Assembly (NCBI GenBank): GCA_025934385.1
Contig: JAICYE010000217.1
Location: 1-5,058 of the forward strand
Length of the DNA: 5,058 nt
Direction of reading: 5' to 3'
DNA from: Acidimicrobiia bacterium
GTDB taxonomy: Bacteria; Actinomycetota; Acidimicrobiia; IMCC26256; BP-133
Shown: positions 1 to 5,058 of the stretch, piece after piece
Numbering within the stretch: position 1 is the first letter of the stretch
Layout: every line of letters starts with the position of its first letter
Translations under genes and position numbers: made by a program
The notes under the pieces: generated by a model
What the model saw: the letters and a program-made list of their open reading frames with translations, nothing else
The model's database searches: none
What the model was told of the DNA's origin: nothing

Positions 1-96
1 GCCCACGCCACGCAGACGGCGCGCCAGAGCCAGGCCCGCATCTTCGAGCCCCAGATCCATCGCCAACGCGCCGCGCTGGCGCGCCTGAGGGCCTAG
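1..96 (+). CDS. 3' end of an unidentified protein-coding gene (partial)
   Basis: Frame 1 is open from the left edge to a TAG at 94-96 and gives the last 31 residues of a protein, ending in ARLRA. Thirty of its 32 codons end in G or C, which matches the codon pattern of the clear genes here. The tail is rich in Ala, Gln and Arg (RQSQARIFEPQIHRQRAAL) and would form an amphipathic helix. That is too little to assign a family. Its stop codon overlaps, through the self-complementary CTAG, the stop of the decayed minus-strand frame at 93-95, so the two reading frames converge tail to tail. The gene body lies outside the window. A minus-strand frame is also open through this stretch, so the call rests on codon bias alone. 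Confidence 0.4.
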   Translation, partial: AHATQTARQSQARIFEPQIHRQRAALARLRA

Positions 97-342
97 GAGC
101 CCGGCTCGTAGTCGCTGAAGCGGGGCGCATCCGGCTCGAGCGGGACGCGGGCGGCGCGGGCGGCGAAACGAGATGGCGTGGTACCACCCGGCGAGGAGGA
201 GCAGGTCGAGCCGCTACTCGTCGCTGAGCTCGAGCGCCTTCCATGCGATCGGGCCCTACAGCAGGTGGGCCGAGCGCTGGCGGGCCGGATACACCGAGCG
301 GCCCGAGGCCTGATGTTTCTCCGCAGCGAACTCCCATCTCGC
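93..342 (-). pseudogene. Decayed carboxymuconolactone decarboxylase/AhpD-like gene remnant
   Basis: Read on the minus strand from 342 downward, one frame gives WEFAAEKHQASGR, then YPARQRSAHLL, a TAG, GPIAWKALELSDE, a second TAG, and RLDLLLLAGWYHAISF. The protein-like signal then continues in the next frame as RFAARAARVPLEPD and PRFSDYEPGS, ending at TAG (93-95). Removing one T from the TTT run at 166-168 joins the two parts cleanly. The pattern of LSDE-x-RL, then LLLAGWYH and VPLEPD, resembles the C-terminal helix pair and tail of carboxymuconolactone decarboxylase-family proteins (family assignment from memory, moderate certainty). There is no start codon in frame: a TGA at 343-345 closes it upstream, and the N-terminal part is missing. 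Two premature ambers, one frame change and no start argue for a pseudogene. The alternative is sequence error at the homopolymer, but that would not explain the ambers. The 97-421 stretch holds no intact gene. Confidence 0.45.
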
Positions 343-410
343 TCACAGGTTCGGGGTCGTTACTGACGGCGACGGCCCGCGGAGGCCACCCCCCGAATCC
401 CGCTGCGACA

Positions 411-416
411 GGGAGG
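411..416 (+). promoter_or_regulatory. Ribosome binding site of the serine protease gene
   Basis: GGGAGG lies five bases before the ATG at 422 and is a strong Shine-Dalgarno match. It fixes the start of the protease gene. No convincing promoter is visible in the 80 bases upstream; the stretch around GTTACT (359-364) is only a weak -10 candidate. Confidence 0.6.
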
Positions 417-421
417 CTGCG

Positions 422-1894
422 ATGAGCGAGTACACGGCACCGTCCGGCGAAACCGGAGACGGCGATCCGGGCCTCTCGCCGGCCGAGCAGTTCGAGGCCT
501 GGGTCGCCAGCCGAGCCGGCGCCGCGCCGGCCCTGCCCGAGTCCCCGTCGGCGGTTCCGTCGCCGGCGGGCGCCGAAGCCGGACCGTGGGCCGGCTGGCC
601 GGCACCCTCTGAGCCGGTGCCGGATCACCGTGGGCGCCGCTCGGCGGGGCTGGTGGTGGCCACGGTGGCGGCAGTCGCACTCGGGAGCTTCGGCTTCGCT
701 GCCGGTTTCGCCTACCACCGGGAGCAGACCGCGGGGGCCACCCCGGCGTCGTCGGCGGGGCCGAACTTCGGCATCCGGGGCGGCGGGTACGACCCGTTCG
801 GGTCCGGGAGCTCCGGCTCGTCCGGTGGCGGCGCGCTGGGCGGCGGGAACCTCGGCGGTGGGAACTTCGGCGGCGGGAACTTCGGCGGCGGGAGCCTCGG
901 CGGCGGCAACTCTGGCAGCGGCAACTCTGGCAGCGCCGGGTCGGCGCCCACTGACGAGGCGGCCTCCAAGGTCGCCGCCGCGGTCGACCCCGGCATCGTC
1001 GACGTCAATACGGAGATCGACTTCGGCTCGGCCTCCGGCGCCGGGACCGGCATGGTCCTCTCGTCGGACGGGCTGATCCTGACCAACAACCACGTCGTGG
1101 ACGGCGCCACCACCATCACGGTGACCACGGTCGACAATGGGCGCCGCTATCAGGCGACCGTCGTCGGCACGGACCCCACCGAGGACATCGCCGTCCTGCA
1201 GCTGAAGGGTGCCTCCGGTCTGACCACGATCCCGCTCGGCGACTCCGACAAGGTTGCGGTCGGCGACCCGATCGTGGCCCTCGGCAACGCCGGTGGCGTC
1301 GGCGGGGCGCCGGTGGTCGCCACCGGGGTGGTCGAGGCGACCGGCCAGTCCATTACCGCCAGCGACGACGACGGCTCCAACCCCGAAACGCTGAACGGGT
1401 TGATCGAAGTGAACGCCCCCATCCAGCCCGGCGACTCCGGCGGACCGCTGGTCAACAGCGCCGGCCAGGTGATCGGCATCGACACGGCGGCCGAGGTCGG
1501 CGGTCGGGGCTGGCGGATGCGGAGCTCGACGACCGGGACCGGCTACGCCATCCCGATCGACCATGCGCTCGACGTCGCCCACCAGATCGAACAGGGCCAG
1601 GGATCCGACACCATCCATCTCGGCTCGGCCGGTTTCCTCGGCGTGGCCGTGGACTCGTCGGCCTCCGGCGTCGTGGTCGAAGGTGTCGAGCCGGGCTCGC
1701 CGGCCGAACGGGCCGGTCTCGCCGCCGGCGACACCATCGAGGCCATCGGCGGCCAGCCGGTCGACTCCCCCGACACCCTCTCGACGCTGACCAAGGCCCA
1801 TCCCGCCGGTGACACCGTGAGCGTGGCGTGGACCGACCAGGACGGCAAGAGCCACACGACGAAGGTGACCCTCGCCGCCGGCGCCCCCGACTAG
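422..1894 (+). CDS. Membrane-anchored HtrA/DegP-like trypsin-like serine protease with PDZ domain
   Basis: This 490-residue protein is an S1C-type serine protease expected to cleave misfolded or signalling proteins outside the cytoplasm. Residues 1-73 are a Pro/Ala-rich cytoplasmic arm. Residues 74-98 form one transmembrane helix (LVVATVAAVALGSFGFAAGF), so the rest is extracytoplasmic. Residues 105-174 are a Gly/Ser/Asn linker with pentad repeats. The protease domain spans about 178-395, with a visible triad: His224 in TNNHVVDG, Asp255 in EDIAVLQL and Ser339 in QPGDSGGPLVN. GTGYAIPID follows at about 372-380. One PDZ domain covers about 403-486 (GFLGVAV, PGSPAERAGLAAGD), for regulation or substrate recognition. 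The layout of arm, helix, linker, protease and single PDZ is that of actinobacterial PepD/HtrA proteins. The start is set by GGGAGG five bases upstream. It is followed 63 bases later by the methyltransferase gene, which may or may not share its transcript. The family is certain; which HtrA paralogue it is cannot be told. Confidence 0.93.
   Translation: MSEYTAPSGETGDGDPGLSPAEQFEAWVASRAGAAPALPESPSAVPSPAGAEAGPWAGWPAPSEPVPDHRGRRSAGLVVATVAAVALGSFGFAAGFAYHREQTAGATPASSAGPNFGIRGGGYDPFGSGSSGSSGGGALGGGNLGGGNFGGGNFGGGSLGGGNSGSGNSGSAGSAPTDEAASKVAAAVDPGIVDVNTEIDFGSASGAGTGMVLSSDGLILTNNHVVDGATTITVTTVDNGRRYQATVVGTDPTEDIAVLQLKGASGLTTIPLGDSDKVAVGDPIVALGNAGGVGGAPVVATGVVEATGQSITASDDDGSNPETLNGLIEVNAPIQPGDSGGPLVNSAGQVIGIDTAAEVGGRGWRMRSSTTGTGYAIPIDHALDVAHQIEQGQGSDTIHLGSAGFLGVAVDSSASGVVVEGVEPGSPAERAGLAAGDTIEAIGGQPVDSPDTLSTLTKAHPAGDTVSVAWTDQDGKSHTTKVTLAAGAPD
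824..928 (+). repeat. In-frame 15-bp tandem repeats encoding GGGNx pentads
   Basis: Seven consecutive 15-base units encode pentapeptides of the form GGG(N/A/S)(L/F/S) at residues 135-169 of the protease: GGGAL, GGGNL, GGGNF, GGGNF, GGGSL, GGGNS and GSGNS. The middle units are nearly identical at DNA level (core GGCGGCGGGAACTTC), while the end units have drifted. This suggests expansion by slippage or unequal recombination. They form the flexible tether between the membrane helix and the protease domain, so copy number would set how far the protease reaches from the membrane. Confidence 0.85.
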
Positions 1895-1903
1895 CGGCGG
1901 GCA

Positions 1904-1937
1904 TCGGGCCCGACGATCATCGGCCGATCCGGATCGG
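1904..1937 (+). promoter_or_regulatory. Two adjacent perfect palindromes upstream of the methyltransferase gene
   Basis: The 63-base gap between the protease stop and the methyltransferase start holds TCGGGCCCGA (1904-1913) and CCGATCCGGATCGG (1924-1937), both perfectly self-complementary. The outer GCCCGA (1908-1913) and TCGGGC (1934-1939) can also pair, giving a larger hairpin. There is no T-run, so an intrinsic terminator is not well supported. A protein-binding site or a transcript-level stem is possible. In DNA this GC-rich, short palindromes also arise by chance. Confidence 0.3.
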
Positions 1938-1957
1938 GCAACTGAGAGGATCGATTC

Positions 1958-2731
1958 GTGCAGCAGCCGGCGGGCGACACCTGGGACCCGGAGCAGTACC
2001 GGCGGTTCGAGGCCGAGCGGGACCAGCCATTCCACGAGCTGCTCTCACTGGTGGAGCCGGTCCCCGGGGGCGCGGTCGTCGACCTCGGGTGCGGCGACGG
2101 GCGCCTGACGGCGCTGGCCCACCGGTCGCTCGGGTCGGCGGCGACGCTCGGGGTCGACTCCTCGGCGGCCATGCTGGCGACGACGCCGTCGACCGAGGGG
2201 CTCTCCTTCGAGCTCGGCGACATCGGGACGTGGACGTCGGCGCCCGCCCTCGACGGAGTGTTGTCCAACGCCGCCCTCCACTGGGTGCCCGACCACCGGG
2301 CCGTGCTCGGCCGCTGGCGGGCCGCCCTCCGGCCCGGCGGCCAGCTGGCGGTGCAGGTGCCGGCCAACGCCGACCATCCCTCCCACCGGGTCGTGGCCGA
2401 GGTGGCCGGCTCGATGGGCCTCACCGTCGAGGCCGACCCGGTGGCGGTGAACGTGCTGCGGCCCGAGGAGTACGCCGCTGCCCTCGACGAGCTCGGCGCC
2501 GCCGAACAGCACGTCCGGCTCCAGGTCTTCGTGCACCACCTCCCGTCCAGCGCGGACGTGGTGGAGTGGGTGAAGGGCACGACGCTTACCCGGGTGAAGC
2601 GGGTCACCGACGCCGCGGACTACGAGCGGTTCCTGGCCGACTACCGCCGCCGGCTGCTGGCCGAGCTCGGCGACCGGGCGCCCTACACCTACCTGTTCAA
2701 GCGCATCCTGTTCCGGGCCCGCTTTCCGTGA
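1958..2731 (+). CDS. tam: Trans-aconitate 2-methyltransferase-like SAM-dependent methyltransferase
   Basis: This 257-residue class I methyltransferase is predicted to be cytoplasmic. It would transfer a methyl group from S-adenosylmethionine to a carboxylate of trans-aconitate, neutralising that spontaneous by-product of the citric acid cycle which inhibits aconitase. The Rossmann fold is clear: motif I VVDLGCGDGRL (40-50), the acidic residue after strand 2 in GVDSSAAML (65-73), ELGDIGTW (85-92), the family-typical SNAALHWVPDH (103-113) and LRPGGQLAVQVP (124-135). The N-terminal WDPEQYRRFEAERDQPF matches the WNPxxYxxFxxER opening of Tam proteins as I recall the E. coli enzyme, and the length is also similar. 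The C-terminal cap contains HHLPSSADVVEWVKGT, which aligns with the MPSHQAIIDWV region of Tam. The start is GTG at 1958, supported by GAGAGGA (1944-1950) seven bases upstream. No aconitase gene is in view. A related small-acid methyltransferase is the main alternative. Confidence 0.87.
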   Translation: MQQPAGDTWDPEQYRRFEAERDQPFHELLSLVEPVPGGAVVDLGCGDGRLTALAHRSLGSAATLGVDSSAAMLATTPSTEGLSFELGDIGTWTSAPALDGVLSNAALHWVPDHRAVLGRWRAALRPGGQLAVQVPANADHPSHRVVAEVAGSMGLTVEADPVAVNVLRPEEYAAALDELGAAEQHVRLQVFVHHLPSSADVVEWVKGTTLTRVKRVTDAADYERFLADYRRRLLAELGDRAPYTYLFKRILFRARFP

Positions 2732-2747
2732 TGCGCCAGCCCAACCG

Positions 2748-2765
2748 GCGAACGGTGTTGTTCGC
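2748..2765 (+). terminator. Possible hairpin after tam
   Basis: GCGAAC (2748-2753) and GTTCGC (2760-2765) are perfectly complementary with a six-base loop, 17 bases after the methyltransferase stop. A T-poor stretch follows (TTCCCTTCGGG), so it is not a canonical intrinsic terminator. It could end tam transcription or be a binding site in front of the small gene at 2815. Confidence 0.25.
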
Positions 2766-2814
2766 TTCCCTTCGGGTACATCCACGGTGTCCAGACCGAA
2801 AGAAGGTGAGTCGG

Positions 2815-2937
2815 ATGCCGGGCAAAAAGCACGGGCCGTCGGTGAAGAAGCCGAAGACGTACGAGGCACTGCGCGACAAGGGCATGTCAAAGGAACGCGC
2901 CGCCAAGATCTCCAACGCCCAGTCGAAGAAGAGCTGA
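2815..2937 (+). CDS. Small basic conserved protein, 40 residues (DUF7218/Rho-N-associated type)
   Basis: The ATG at 2815 begins a 40-residue protein, MPGKKHGPSVKKPKTY through ISNAQSKKS, with 12 Lys and 3 Arg against 3 acidic residues. The ATG is preceded by AGAAGGTGAG (2801-2810), a good ribosome site with normal spacing. The motif GPSVKKPKTYEALRDKGMSK and then ERAAKISNA resembles small proteins widespread in actinobacteria and other bacteria, often annotated DUF7218 or found in front of a Rho N-terminal-like domain (recalled, not searched). The longer relatives carry an extra C-terminal domain that is absent here. The function is not established; the charge suggests nucleic acid contact, but that is inference. 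Codons such as AAA, TCA and GCA make it slightly less GC-biased than its neighbours. It stands alone, 83 bases after tam, and converges on the membrane protein gene. Confidence 0.75.
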   Translation: MPGKKHGPSVKKPKTYEALRDKGMSKERAAKISNAQSKKS

Positions 2938-2940
2938 CGC

Positions 2941-2954
2941 CGGGGACGGCCCCG
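2941..2954. terminator. GC hairpin between convergent genes
   Basis: CGGGG (2941-2945) and CCCCG (2950-2954) form a short strong stem with an ACGG loop. It sits four bases after the small gene's stop and ten bases from the end of the convergent membrane protein gene. It lacks a T-run on either side, so it is at most a weak, possibly bidirectional, terminator. Confidence 0.25.
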
Positions 2955-2964
2955 CCGACGCCGA

Positions 2965-3969
2965 TCAGCTCGAGCCGTCGGGCGGAGCGGCGCCGGGCAG
3001 CAGCTCGAGGGCCGGGCCGAAGACCCGGGCGAAGACGACCACCGCCGCCGTCTCCACGGCGGCAGTGAGAAGGCTGCCCGGCCGGGACGCCTCGGCGTGG
3101 GCGTAGGCGCCCCAGGCGCTGAGACCGGCCACCAGCGCCGTCGCCGCCCCGGGCCAGGAGCGGACGATCGTCACCAGCGACTCGCCCGCCCGGGCCAGCC
3201 GTTCGCCGGCACCCGGTGACCGGCGGGACAACCTCACCGCCGGGCCGCTGTCCTCGATGCCGCCCGGTTCGCCGACTTCGACGTCCGGATCGCCGACGTC
3301 GAGCCCGCCGGCGTCGCCGGTCGGCAGTGGTCGCCGCAGCCGTCCGCCCGCGGCGGCCAGCACGGCCAGCATGCCGAGGCCGGCGGCCACCACCCGGCCG
3401 GGACCGCTCCCCGACCGGTGGGCCTGCTCGGCGGCGACGCCGAGGAGCCCGAGCGCGGCGACGGCCGTGGCGCCGACGCCGATCCGGGCGGCCCGCCAGA
3501 CCAGCGACCGGTCGGCGGAACCGAGGACCGGGGCGGACCGCCGGCCCGCCACTCGCAGCAGGGCGACCGCTCCGGCCACGACCGCCAGCTGCAAACCGAC
3601 GGACGCCATCAACGCGGCTGCCGCCACGACCGGGGCGCCACCGGCCGCGGCGTCGGACGGCACGGCGGGGATGGCGGCCACCGCCGCCGCCAGCACACCG
3701 ACGCCGGCCACGAAGGCCCACGCCGGGGCGCGCCGGGCCTGGGCACTGGCCCATCCGGCGTTGATGTCACCGGCCAGCCGGCGGCCCGGATCGAAGCGCC
3801 GCACCGCCTCGGCGTCCGCCTCGTCGCCCGACCGCCCGCCGGACTCCAGGGCGGCGGCAGAGTCGGCCAGGTGATCGCCGGCTTCGGCCAGGACCCGCCG
3901 CCGGTACCGGGCCGGCACGGCGAGCCGCCGGTCGAGATCGGCGAGGTACCGCTCGATGGCACCGTTCAT
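2965..3969 (-). CDS. Six-helix membrane protein with HAAS/permease-prefix-like N-terminus, PadR partner
   Basis: The 334-residue product starts at the ATG read from 3969, which overlaps the PadR stop as ATGA. The N-terminal 75 residues, including IERYLADLDRRLAVPARYRR, then EAGDHLADSAAAL and DAEAVRRFDPGRRLA, form a charged helical domain. This domain resembles the HAAS or permease-prefix domains that follow PadR regulators in many Gram-positives. Six hydrophobic segments follow at about 82-103, 112-139, 161-180, 191-208, 263-281 and 291-308. Between helices 4 and 5 is a Gly/Asp/Glu-rich loop (about 217-242) and then a basic amphipathic stretch. No transporter or enzyme motif is recognisable. 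The coupling to PadR suggests that its level is controlled by that repressor and that it senses or alters membrane state, which is inference from the family context. The frame stays open upstream through padR, but that part is a shadow. Confidence 0.8.
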   Translation of the reverse strand: MNGAIERYLADLDRRLAVPARYRRRVLAEAGDHLADSAAALESGGRSGDEADAEAVRRFDPGRRLAGDINAGWASAQARRAPAWAFVAGVGVLAAAVAAIPAVPSDAAAGGAPVVAAAALMASVGLQLAVVAGAVALLRVAGRRSAPVLGSADRSLVWRAARIGVGATAVAALGLLGVAAEQAHRSGSGPGRVVAAGLGMLAVLAAAGGRLRRPLPTGDAGGLDVGDPDVEVGEPGGIEDSGPAVRLSRRSPGAGERLARAGESLVTIVRSWPGAATALVAGLSAWGAYAHAEASRPGSLLTAAVETAAVVVFARVFGPALELLPGAAPPDGSS

Positions 3970-4310
3970 GCCGGCACCACCCCGGAGGCCGCCAGCGGGC
4001 CGAGGACCGCCCCGACGGCGCGGCAGAAGGAGCGCCAGTCGCCCCGCTGCTCGGCCAGGGCCCGGTTCCCCGACCGGGTGAGCCGGTAGACCCGCCGGGG
4101 ACGCCCGGAGACCGTCACCGACTCGCTCTTCACCAGCCCCGACCGTTCGAGGCGGTGCAGGGCGGGATAGACGGTGCTCTCGCCGAGATCGAACACGCCG
4201 CCGCTGCGGTCCCGCAGCGATTCGATGAGCCCGTAGCCGTGGGCCGGCCCGGCCTCGAGCACAGCCAGCAGCAGCGGATCGAGATGACCCTTCAGTTGTT
4301 CCGGTCGCAT
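3966..4310 (-). CDS. PadR-family transcriptional regulator
   Basis: The product is a 114-residue winged-helix repressor of the short PadR class. Helix 1 begins LKGHLDPLLLAVL, followed by GPAHGYGLIESL, the recognition region ESTVYPALHRLERSGLV (about 44-60) and the wing SGRPRRVYRLTRSG (about 68-81). A short C-terminal helix for dimerisation follows. I chose the ATG at 4310 because MRPEQLKGHLD is the usual PadR N-terminus. In addition, the predicted -10 box (4318-4323) covers the alternative ATG at 4319, which would add MRG. Against this, GAGG lies seven bases before 4319 and would be a good ribosome site if transcription starts further upstream. The stop overlaps the downstream membrane protein start by four bases, indicating one operon and translational coupling. 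It probably represses its own operon through the dyad at 4322-4346 and is released by a small ligand; the ligand is unknown. Confidence 0.9.
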   Translation of the reverse strand: MRPEQLKGHLDPLLLAVLEAGPAHGYGLIESLRDRSGGVFDLGESTVYPALHRLERSGLVKSESVTVSGRPRRVYRLTRSGNRALAEQRGDWRSFCRAVGAVLGPLAASGVVPA

Positions 4311-4317
4311 ACCTCGC

Positions 4318-4347
4318 ATTGTGAAGCCTCGTAACGCGAGGTGTCAA
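4318..4347 (-). promoter_or_regulatory. padR operon promoter
   Basis: Read on the minus strand, a perfect TTGACA (4342-4347) is followed after 18 bases by CACAAT (4318-4323), a 4/6 match to TATAAT. The expected transcription start falls at about 4310-4312, on or next to the ATG at 4310. This would make a leaderless mRNA, which is common in actinobacteria. Confidence 0.6.
4322..4346. promoter_or_regulatory. Candidate PadR operator, 25-bp dyad
   Basis: The dyad reads TGA-N2-CCTCG-N5-CGAGG-N2-TCA and is centred in the spacer between the -35 and -10 boxes of the padR promoter. A third half-site, CCTCG, occurs at 4312-4316. A dimer bound here would block RNA polymerase directly, the normal mode of PadR autoregulation. 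The half-site differs from the ATGT/ACAT type known for PadR itself, so specificity is inferred from position only. Confidence 0.55.
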
Positions 4348-4394
4348 CGGCGAAGTGCCGTCGTCGGGCACACGTCGGCGCGGCTTCGTGGCCT

Positions 4395-4423
4395 ATGACC
4401 GATTCGGGCCGATCACCTACGCT
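4395..4423 (+). promoter_or_regulatory. Candidate tRNA promoter
   Basis: ATGACC (4395-4400, 4/6 to TTGACA) and TACGCT (4418-4423, keeping the key T1, A2 and T6 of the -10 box) are separated by 17 bases. They would start transcription at about 4430, just before the mature tRNA 5' end at 4434. The boxes are weak matches but the spacing is right. Confidence 0.35.
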
Positions 4424-4433
4424 GCGTCTTCCC

Positions 4434-4506
4434 GGGCCCGTAGCTCAGCGGTCAGAGCAGGGGACTCATAATCCCTCGGTCGCAGGTTCGATCCCTGCCG
4501 GGCCCA
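4434..4506 (+). tRNA. tRNA with CAT anticodon (elongator Met or Ile2)
   Basis: A complete cloverleaf is visible. The acceptor GGGCCCG (4434-4440) pairs with CGGGCCC (4499-4505). The D arm is GCTC/GAGC with an eight-base loop. The anticodon stem GGGGA/TCCCT encloses loop CTCATAA with anticodon CAT at 4467-4469. The variable region is CGGTC, and the T arm is GCAGG-TTCGATC-CCTGC. The discriminator is A4506 and no CCA is encoded. The perfect G1-C72 pair excludes the initiator type. The eight-base D loop, the AGAGCAGG and ACTCATAATC context, and C4-G69 with C5-G68 (determinants used by the lysidine synthetase TilS in E. coli) point towards tRNA-Ile2, which reads AUA after C34 is modified. Elongator Met is the alternative and the default automatic call. 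Confidence 0.95.
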
Positions 4507-4538
4507 CGCTGCCGCCGGCGGCCAGAGACGTCGGGCGC

Positions 4539-5058
4539 TCAGCCCAGGAACTTCAGCAGGAGCGAGAGCGAGGCGACGACGCCGATGGCGACCACGGCCT
4601 GACGGACGAGGCGGCGGCCCAGCCGCTGGGCCAGCGCCGCACCGCCGAGCCCTCCGGCGATCGAGCCGGCGGCCATCAGCGCCACGTCCGCCCACAGCAC
4701 GGCGCCCCGCAGCACGAAGTACACCGCGGCGACGCCGTTGATGGCGATGGCCAGCAGGTTCTTGAGGCCGTTCATCTGGTGGATGTCGGTCAGCCCGAGC
4801 ACCGCCAGCGCCGCCAGCATCATGATCCCGATGCCGGCGCCGAAGAACCCGCCGTAGACCCCGACCAGGAGCTGGAACACCACGGCGGCAACGGCGAACC
4901 GGACGCTGCGCTCCCCCACCAGGCTGCCCCGGGAGAGGCGCTTCGACAGCGGTTCCTGGACCGCCAGCAGGAGCGTCGCCCCCAGCACAAGCACCGGCGA
5001 CAGACCCTCGAAGACGTGCTGGGGCGTGTGCAGGAGCAGGACGGCGCCGACGATGCCC
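4539..5058 (-). CDS. TauE/SafE-family membrane transporter, C-terminal half (partial)
   Basis: The frame enters from the right edge and ends at TGA (4539-4541), giving 172 residues. It begins in the window with GIVGAVLLLHTPQHVFEGL and SPVLVLGATLLLAVQ, the usual middle part of TauE/SafE proteins. The second-repeat signature GVYGGFFGAGIGIMML is at about 66-81, followed by MNGLKN (95-100), with five hydrophobic segments in all. The family exports sulfite, sulfoacetate and other organosulfur anions across the cytoplasmic membrane, though many members have no known substrate. An internal GTG near 4994 is not the true start, because homologous sequence continues upstream of it to the edge. The gene points towards the tRNA and ends 32 bases from it. 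The substrate cannot be told from this fragment and no sulfur-metabolism gene is in view. Confidence 0.88.
   Translation of the reverse strand, partial: GIVGAVLLLHTPQHVFEGLSPVLVLGATLLLAVQEPLSKRLSRGSLVGERSVRFAVAAVVFQLLVGVYGGFFGAGIGIMMLAALAVLGLTDIHQMNGLKNLLAIAINGVAAVYFVLRGAVLWADVALMAAGSIAGGLGGAALAQRLGRRLVRQAVVAIGVVASLSLLLKFLG

Noticed and set aside
173..313. 46-residue plus-strand ORF starting MAWYHPARR
   Set aside because: It has no clear ribosome site and a low-complexity Ser/Arg start. It lies antisense to the decayed CMD-like frame, which carries a much better protein signal.
1828..2937. Plus-strand 369-residue frame fused to the small basic protein
   Set aside because: Only the last 40 residues are real. 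The rest is a shadow of the protease and tam genes, and the small gene has its own ribosome site and ATG at 2815.
2045..3754. 569-residue minus-strand open frame
   Set aside because: Arg/Gly-rich shadow created by high GC. It crosses tam, the small gene and the membrane protein gene in the wrong frame and strand.
3970..4371. Long N-terminal extension of the HAAS-like protein
   Set aside because: It overlaps the PadR gene in another frame, is Arg/Gly/Pro-rich, and the ATGA start at 3969 is far more plausible.
4511..4522. GCCGCCGGCGGC palindrome after the tRNA as a terminator
   Set aside because: It is perfectly self-complementary but has no T-run. Such GC palindromes are common by chance at this base composition.
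4417..4695. 92-residue minus-strand ORF across the tRNA
   Set aside because: It reads antisense through the tRNA (the familiar QGSNLRPRDYESPALTAELR artefact) and over the transporter gene in the wrong frame.

Overview
The window is very GC-rich, with almost every codon ending in G or C. It carries a GTG start, genes preceded by GAGG/GGAGG-type ribosome sites, and an actinobacterial-style mix of genes. This fits a high-GC actinobacterium (an Acidimicrobiia-like lineage would fit, but the sequence alone does not prove it). No insertion sequence, CRISPR array, phage gene or rRNA is visible.

Layout from left to right. The 3' end of an unidentified plus-strand gene stops at 96. Its TAG shares a CTAG with the stop of a decayed minus-strand reading frame (93-342). 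That frame resembles the C-terminal part of a carboxymuconolactone decarboxylase/AhpD-like protein and carries two internal amber codons and a one-base frame change. Next, on the plus strand, come a membrane-anchored HtrA/DegP-type trypsin-like serine protease with a Gly-Asn-Phe repeat linker and a C-terminal PDZ domain (422-1894), a trans-aconitate 2-methyltransferase-like SAM enzyme (1958-2731), and a 40-residue very basic small protein (2815-2937).

A minus-strand pair follows: a PadR-family repressor (start 4310 or 4319) and a six-helix membrane protein with a HAAS/permease-prefix-like N-terminus (2965-3969). Their coding regions overlap by ATGA, so they are almost certainly co-transcribed. 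In front of padR there is a perfect TTGACA -35 box and a 25-bp dyad symmetry lying in the promoter spacer. This is a convincing autoregulatory operator, and the geometry raises the possibility of a leaderless padR mRNA. Beyond it lies a plus-strand tRNA with anticodon CAT (elongator Met or lysidine-type Ile2, with features favouring Ile2). The window closes with the C-terminal half of a TauE/SafE-family membrane transporter on the minus strand, running off the right edge.

The genes look like ordinary chromosomal housekeeping and envelope functions: extracytoplasmic protein quality control, detoxification of trans-aconitate, a PadR-controlled membrane protein, and anion/sulfite export. I do not see a clear undescribed multi-gene system. 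The most interesting items are the padR promoter/operator arrangement and the decayed CMD-like gene.
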